Positions 5,587 through 8,208 of a stretch of DNA of 8,208 bases are shown piece after piece. This DNA comes from Clostridiales bacterium. GTDB lineage: Bacteria > Bacillota > Clostridia > WRLR01. Positions within the stretch are counted from its first letter, which is position 1; every line of letters starts with the position of its first letter. The notes beneath the pieces are model-generated. The model saw only the letters and a list, made by a program, of their open reading frames with translations. It was not told where the DNA came from and ran no database searches. Location: positions 1-8,208 of the forward strand of contig JAISFK010000293.1 in NCBI GenBank assembly GCA_031263625.1, read 5' to 3'. Position numbers and translations under genes: made by a program.

Positions 5587-6537
5587 CTGGTCGTCGTCCT
5601 CCTCCTCGCCGTCGTCCATCTCAAGCCCTATCGTCCTGCCGATCAGCGCCTGCGCGGCGTTGTACCCCATCTTTTTCTGCCTGTAGTTCATGGCCGCGAC
5701 CTCGACGATGATGGCGAGGTTCCTCCCCGGCCTGACGGGGATCGTGTGCGACGGCACGTTTATGCCGAGTATGCTCGTGTACTCCTCGTTTATGCCGACG
5801 CGCTCGTAGTTCTTGGCCTTGTCCCACAGCTCTAGGTTGATCACGAGGTTGACGTTTTCCTGTATCTTGACGGAGCCGACGCCGTACAGGTTCTTCACGT
5901 CCAAAAGCCCGATGCCCCGAATCTCGATGAAATGCCGTATGCTGTCGGGCGCCGAGCCCAGCAGCGTCGTGTCCGACACCCTGCGGATCTCGACCAGGTC
6001 GTCCGCGATGAGCCGGTGCCCCCTCTTGACGATCTCAAGCGCCGTCTCGCTCTTGCCGACGCCGCTCTCGCCCTGTATCAGTATGCCCTCGCCGTACACC
6101 TCGACGAGGACGCCGTGCTTCGATATGCGCGGCGCGAGCTTCACGTTCAGGAAGCGTATGACGCCGGACATGAACGCGGACGTGACGTCAACGGTCTGGA
6201 GGATGGGGATGCGGTATTTTTTGGACACCTCTATAATCTCCGGGAAGATCTCCAGCTGGCGCGCGACGACGAGGCACGGGAAGCGCTGCTGGAAGAACTT
6301 GTCCAGGCGCGCCTGCCGCTCGCCCTCGCCCAGCTGCCCCAGATACGCGATCTCGGCCATGCCCATGATCTGCATGCGGTCGCTGCCGAAGTATTCCAAA
6401 AACCCCGCCAGCTGGAGGCCGGGCCGGTTTATGTCGGACGTCTTTATCAGGATCCCGTCTATCCGGTCGCACTCGCTGATGGGGATCAGGTTGAAGCGCT
6501 CGACGATCTCCTGGAGCTTTACCGAAAAAATTGCCAT
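5581..6537 (-). CDS. hprK: HprK, bifunctional HPr(Ser) kinase/phosphorylase
   Basis: Phosphorylates HPr of the sugar phosphotransferase system on Ser46 when glycolytic intermediates are high, and dephosphorylates it when they fall. P-Ser-HPr is the corepressor of CcpA, so this is the master switch of catabolite repression in Firmicutes. 318 residues (family about 310). The N-terminal domain has INRPGLQLAGFLEYF (36-50); the kinase domain has the P-loop GESGVGKSE (156-164), ADDLVEIRRV (178-187), the signature IRGIGLLDVKNLYGVGSV (206-223) and RPGRNLAIIVEVAAMNYRQKKMG (269-291). All key motifs are intact. The tail (about 307-318) is strongly acidic. ATG 6537 gives the family N-terminus MAIFSVKLQEI and lies eight bases after AGGAGG; ATG 6543 is too close to that site, and the longer frame to 6603 runs into the promoter. 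It is preceded by a strong promoter and is likely the first gene of the hprK-murB unit. Confidence 0.97.
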   Translation of the reverse strand: MAIFSVKLQEIVERFNLIPISECDRIDGILIKTSDINRPGLQLAGFLEYFGSDRMQIMGMAEIAYLGQLGEGERQARLDKFFQQRFPCLVVARQLEIFPEIIEVSKKYRIPILQTVDVTSAFMSGVIRFLNVKLAPRISKHGVLVEVYGEGILIQGESGVGKSETALEIVKRGHRLIADDLVEIRRVSDTTLLGSAPDSIRHFIEIRGIGLLDVKNLYGVGSVKIQENVNLVINLELWDKAKNYERVGINEEYTSILGINVPSHTIPVRPGRNLAIIVEVAAMNYRQKKMGYNAAQALIGRTIGLEMDDGEEEDDDQG

Positions 6538-6565
6538 TTCCATACCCTCCTCGCAGGCCAAGCCA

Positions 6566-6630
6566 ACTATATTGACTATACGCCAAATCGCCCGTGCCGT
6601 CAATCGCCCGTGCTGTCAAGTATGTGTCAA
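6566..6630 (-). promoter_or_regulatory. hprK promoter with three TTGAC(A/G) boxes
   Basis: Minus strand: -35 TTGACG (6598-6603), 17-base spacer, -10 TATAGT (6575-6580), a strong sigma-A match. Two further perfect TTGACA hexamers lie upstream (6614-6619 and 6625-6630), the first generated by a 16-bp tandem repeat. A second TATAGT (6566-6571) lies just downstream of the -10. The predicted start near 6568 leaves a leader of about 30 bases including AGGAGG. Confidence 0.7.
6586..6617. repeat. 16-bp tandem repeat carrying -35 boxes of hprK
   Basis: Units 6586-6601 and 6602-6617 differ at one base. On the minus strand each unit supplies a TTGACR hexamer. To the right are further related words, with gcccgatc occurring twice in tandem (about 6633-6648) and gcccgattggcc nearby. 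No gene is seen in 6604-6730. Confidence 0.8.
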
Positions 6631-6690
6631 TCGCCCGATCGCCCGATCGGCCGGCTGCCCGATTGGCCGAGCGCATGATTGGCGGGCGCA

Positions 6691-6720
6691 GCCGTTGTTT
6701 TTGCGGGCTTGCCCAACGGC
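6691..6720 (-). terminator. Weak hairpin downstream of dusB
   Basis: gccgtt (6691-6696) pairs with aacggc (6715-6720), and inside it gggc (6705-6708) pairs with gccc (6711-6714), with an asymmetric internal loop. It begins 11 bases after the dusB stop on the minus strand. There is no T-run after it, so it is at best an imperfect terminator or a 3' stabiliser. Confidence 0.3.
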
Positions 6721-6730
6721 CAGCGGCCGG

Positions 6731-7939
6731 CTACAGGCCGTCGATGCAGGCCAGTATGGACTCCGCGTCCGACAGCGCGAATATCCTGTTTTTTATCGCG
6801 GCGGCGTTTCTCATGCCCCGCACATACCACGCCAGGTGCTTGCGCATTTCAAGGACCCCGGCGCGCTCGCCTTTAAGCTCGATGGCGAGGATCATGTGCC
6901 TGCGCATCGCGGCCTTTTTTTCCGCGAGGCTTGGCGCGGCGGGGCTGGCGCCGGGCGCCAAGCCGGCTTGCGACAGGACGCTTTGCGACAGGCCGCCGGG
7001 CGTAACGGTGCCGCCGGCCGGCGCATGGCAAAACGGGCCGCCGGCGGTCGCGGCCATGCCGCCCGGCGCAACGGTGCCGCCCGTGCCCGCTCTGCCGCCA
7101 TCTCCCGCCGCGCCGCCCGCCGCGGCGCGGTTGCGCTCGCCATGGCGCTCGCCCGCCGCGAGCGCCATGGCGTCGGAGATTTGGCGCAACAGCCACGGGT
7201 TGCCCTGGGCGCCCCTGCCCACCATCACGCCGTCGCAGCGCGTCGCCGACAGCATGCGCAGCGCGTCGCCCGCGCAATAGACGTCGCCGTTGCCGACCAC
7301 GGGGATCGACACCGCGGCCTTGACCTCCGCGATGGCCCCCCAGTCTGCCTTCCCGCTGTACAGCTGCTCGCGCGTCCTGCCGTGGACCGTGATCATGGAC
7401 GCGCCCGCGTCCTCGAGCGCTTTCGCAAATTCGGCGGCGTTCGCGCCGGCAGCGTCCCAGCCCTTCCGGATCTTGGCCGTCACGGGGTATCGCGACGCCC
7501 CGGCGACGGCTCGCACGAGCCTGCGCGCCAAGTCCGGGTTCAGCATGAGCGCCGCGCCCGCGCCGCTTTTGGTTATCTTGGGCATGGGGCAGCCCATGTT
7601 GATGTCTATGAAGCCGACGCCCTCGGCGCCGTTCAGCCTGTCGGCGATACGCGCGGCCATGCCGGGATCCGCGCCGAACAGTTGCACGGCCGCGGGGCGC
7701 TCCTGCATGGAGATCTCCGTGAGCTCGGCGCTCTTGCGGTCGCCGTGCCACAGGCCGTTCACGCTGGCCATCTCCGTGAACACCGCGCCGCGAAAGCCCA
7801 GCTCCCTGCACACGCGCCGGAACGCGCCGTCGGTCACGCCGGCCATCGGCGCCAGCATGACGCGGCTCTCCAGCTCGAGCGAGCCGATCCTTATGCCTCC
7901 CCCGCATTCCATATCTGCCATATCCGCCATATCCGCCAT
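6731..7939 (-). CDS. dusB: tRNA-dihydrouridine synthase (DusB-like) with low-complexity insertion
   Basis: FMN enzyme reducing specific uridines in tRNA to dihydrouridine. Order of motifs over 402 residues: LAPMAGVTDGAFR (29-41, FMN loop), FTEMAS, AVQLFGADP (84-92), DINMGCPMPKITKSGAGAAL (112-131) with catalytic C117, TAKIRKG (154-160), HGRTREQLYSG (186-196), VVGNGDV (214-220), MVGRGAQGNPWL (239-250), and the helical-domain motif EMRKHLAWYVRGMRNAA (364-380). Dus proteins are usually about 320-340 residues; the excess is an Ala/Gly/Pro-rich stretch (about 264-338) between the barrel and the C-terminal helical domain, with imperfect internal repeats of GGTVxPGG. All catalytic residues are outside it, so activity is expected. 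The N-terminus is a threefold MAD repeat, so four in-frame ATGs could serve as start; the first is used because a promoter places the transcript start there. No clear ribosome site is seen. The subfamily (DusB) is a best guess. A dus gene next to hprK is not the most common arrangement. Confidence 0.93.
   Translation of the reverse strand: MADMADMADMECGGGIRIGSLELESRVMLAPMAGVTDGAFRRVCRELGFRGAVFTEMASVNGLWHGDRKSAELTEISMQERPAAVQLFGADPGMAARIADRLNGAEGVGFIDINMGCPMPKITKSGAGAALMLNPDLARRLVRAVAGASRYPVTAKIRKGWDAAGANAAEFAKALEDAGASMITVHGRTREQLYSGKADWGAIAEVKAAVSIPVVGNGDVYCAGDALRMLSATRCDGVMVGRGAQGNPWLLRQISDAMALAAGERHGERNRAAAGGAAGDGGRAGTGGTVAPGGMAATAGGPFCHAPAGGTVTPGGLSQSVLSQAGLAPGASPAAPSLAEKKAAMRRHMILAIELKGERAGVLEMRKHLAWYVRGMRNAAAIKNRIFALSDAESILACIDGL
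6926..7150 (-). other. In-frame low-complexity insertion within dusB
   Basis: About 75 codons encoding an Ala/Gly/Pro-rich stretch between the catalytic barrel and the C-terminal helical domain of the Dus protein. It contains two imperfect copies of a GGTVxPGG phrase (GGTVAPGGM and GGTVTPGGL). At the DNA level the two copies share an acggtgccgcc core (near 7007 and 7071). Its composition resembles the whiA insertion. Confidence 0.8.
7913..7939 (-). repeat. 9-bp triplet repeat at the dusB start codon
   Basis: Minus strand ATGGCGGAT twice, then ATGGCAGAT, then ATGGAA. The repeat encodes MAD three times and supplies four in-frame ATG codons in a row. Confidence 0.9.
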
Positions 7940-7945
7940 GCATTA

Positions 7946-7975
7946 TTTATACCACTGAGCGGGCCCGCCTGTCAC
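7946..7975 (-). promoter_or_regulatory. Promoter for dusB predicting a leaderless transcript
   Basis: Minus strand GTGACA (7970-7975), 18-base spacer, TATAAA (7946-7951): ten of twelve consensus positions match. Six bases separate the -10 from the dusB ATG, so transcription should begin at or within a few bases of the start codon. This agrees with the absence of a ribosome site upstream of dusB. Confidence 0.55.
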
Positions 7976-8005
7976 CACAAAAGCTCATAAAAATAGCATA
8001 AAAAG

Positions 8006-8033
8006 TTTGCAAAGTATAAAATCATGTTATAAT
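8006..8033 (+). promoter_or_regulatory. Candidate divergent promoter reading rightward
   Basis: Plus strand TTTGCA (8006-8011), 16-base spacer, perfect TATAAT (8028-8033), in A+T-rich DNA unlike the rest of the window. The -35 is weak. Transcription would start near 8040 and run into the 11-bp repeat and the inverted repeats to its right. No recognisable protein follows before the window ends. Confidence 0.45.
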
Positions 8034-8062
8034 GCGATGCTCAGGTGGTAAAAAACAGCGAG

Positions 8063-8084
8063 CGATTAATACACGATTAATACA
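8063..8084. repeat. 11-bp perfect tandem repeat in the right-hand promoter island
   Basis: cgattaataca occurs twice with no gap (8063-8073, 8074-8084). A period of about one helical turn places both copies on the same DNA face, as in a regulator binding site. It lies just downstream of the rightward TATAAT. Confidence 0.7.
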
Positions 8085-8107
8085 AAAGACAAACGCGCAA
8101 ATGAAGC

Positions 8108-8187
8108 GCCCCGATGCAAGATATCGGGGCAGTTCGCATATGGCGGCTATTACGGCGGGTCGGGGGTCCCGCCGAGGCCAGATATGC
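8108..8187. other. Nested inverted repeats: possible structured RNA or terminator region
   Basis: Hairpin 1: gccccgat (8108-8115), seven-base loop, atcggggc (8123-8130). Hairpin 2: cggcggg (8153-8159), eight-base loop, cccgccg (8168-8174), enclosed by ggc/gcc (8142-8144 with 8177-8179) and gcatat/atatgc (8136-8141 with 8182-8187). On the minus strand, hairpin 1 is followed by a loosely T-rich tract, so it could end a gene lying to the right of the window. On the plus strand it would be the first structure in a rightward transcript. No known RNA family was recognised. Confidence 0.45.
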
Positions 8188-8208
8188 GCCCGGCGCGCAT
8201 CGTCGGCT

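Noticed and set aside
3953..5711. Very long plus-strand open frames (over 550 codons) across murB and its flanking spacer
   Set aside because: They are antisense to the well-supported murB, have Pro/Arg/Ala-rich nonsense composition, and arise because G+C-rich DNA lacks stop codons.
5813..7990. 725-codon plus-strand open frame opposite hprK and dusB
   Set aside because: It is antisense to two strongly supported genes, with no family match and no ribosome site.
8101..8208. Plus-strand open frame starting at ATG 8101 and running off the window
   Set aside because: No ribosome site, an Arg-rich composition and no recognisable family; it also covers the inverted repeats.
8151..8208. Minus-strand frame ending in TAA near 8151 as the tail of a gene beyond the right edge
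   Set aside because: Only about 18 codons are visible; a stop followed by hairpin 1 is suggestive but not enough to call a gene.

Overview
The window is G+C-rich and carries seven recognisable protein genes, all on the minus strand. Read in transcription order (right to left) they are dusB-like, hprK, murB, rapZ, whiA, a nagB-family gene and motA (cut by the left edge). WhiA, HprK and RapZ next to MurB point to a Firmicute, most likely a high-G+C member of the Clostridia, and MotA implies a flagellated cell. The species cannot be named from the sequence. Five of the six complete genes end in TAG and one in TGA, which is unusual for G+C-rich DNA.

Right end (about 7940-8208): an A+T-rich promoter island. 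It holds a good promoter reading leftward into dusB, whose predicted start site falls on the dusB ATG (leaderless). It also holds a second promoter-like element with a perfect -10 reading rightward, an 11-bp tandem repeat, and a segment of nested inverted repeats that could be a structured RNA or a terminator. Middle: dusB (6731-7939); a spacer with a strong hprK promoter built on a 16-bp tandem repeat; hprK (5581-6537); a 248-base spacer; murB (4412-5332); a repeat-filled spacer of over 500 bases; then rapZ (2937-3854) and whiA (1755-2936), which abut with no gap. Left: a nagB-family gene (865-1602) and motA (1-812).

Functionally this is the nutrient-sensing and cell-wall-precursor neighbourhood of Gram-positive bacteria. 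HprK gates carbon catabolite repression, MurB makes UDP-MurNAc, RapZ is a nucleotide-binding regulator whose enterobacterial relative senses glucosamine-6-phosphate, and WhiA is a division and growth regulator. Two features stand out. First, glmR/yvcK, which normally lies between rapZ and whiA, is absent: the rapZ stop codon directly touches the apparent whiA start, which is a CTG. Second, the gene after whiA encodes a NagB-family protein that has lost most catalytic and phosphate-binding residues, so it looks like a pseudoenzyme and possibly an amino-sugar sensor.

A second theme is expansion of G+C-rich low-complexity DNA at many points. There are in-frame Ala/Gly-rich insertions inside WhiA and Dus, a duplicated tail on RapZ, a compound minisatellite after murB, and short tandem repeats in the whiA-nagB and dusB-hprK spacers.
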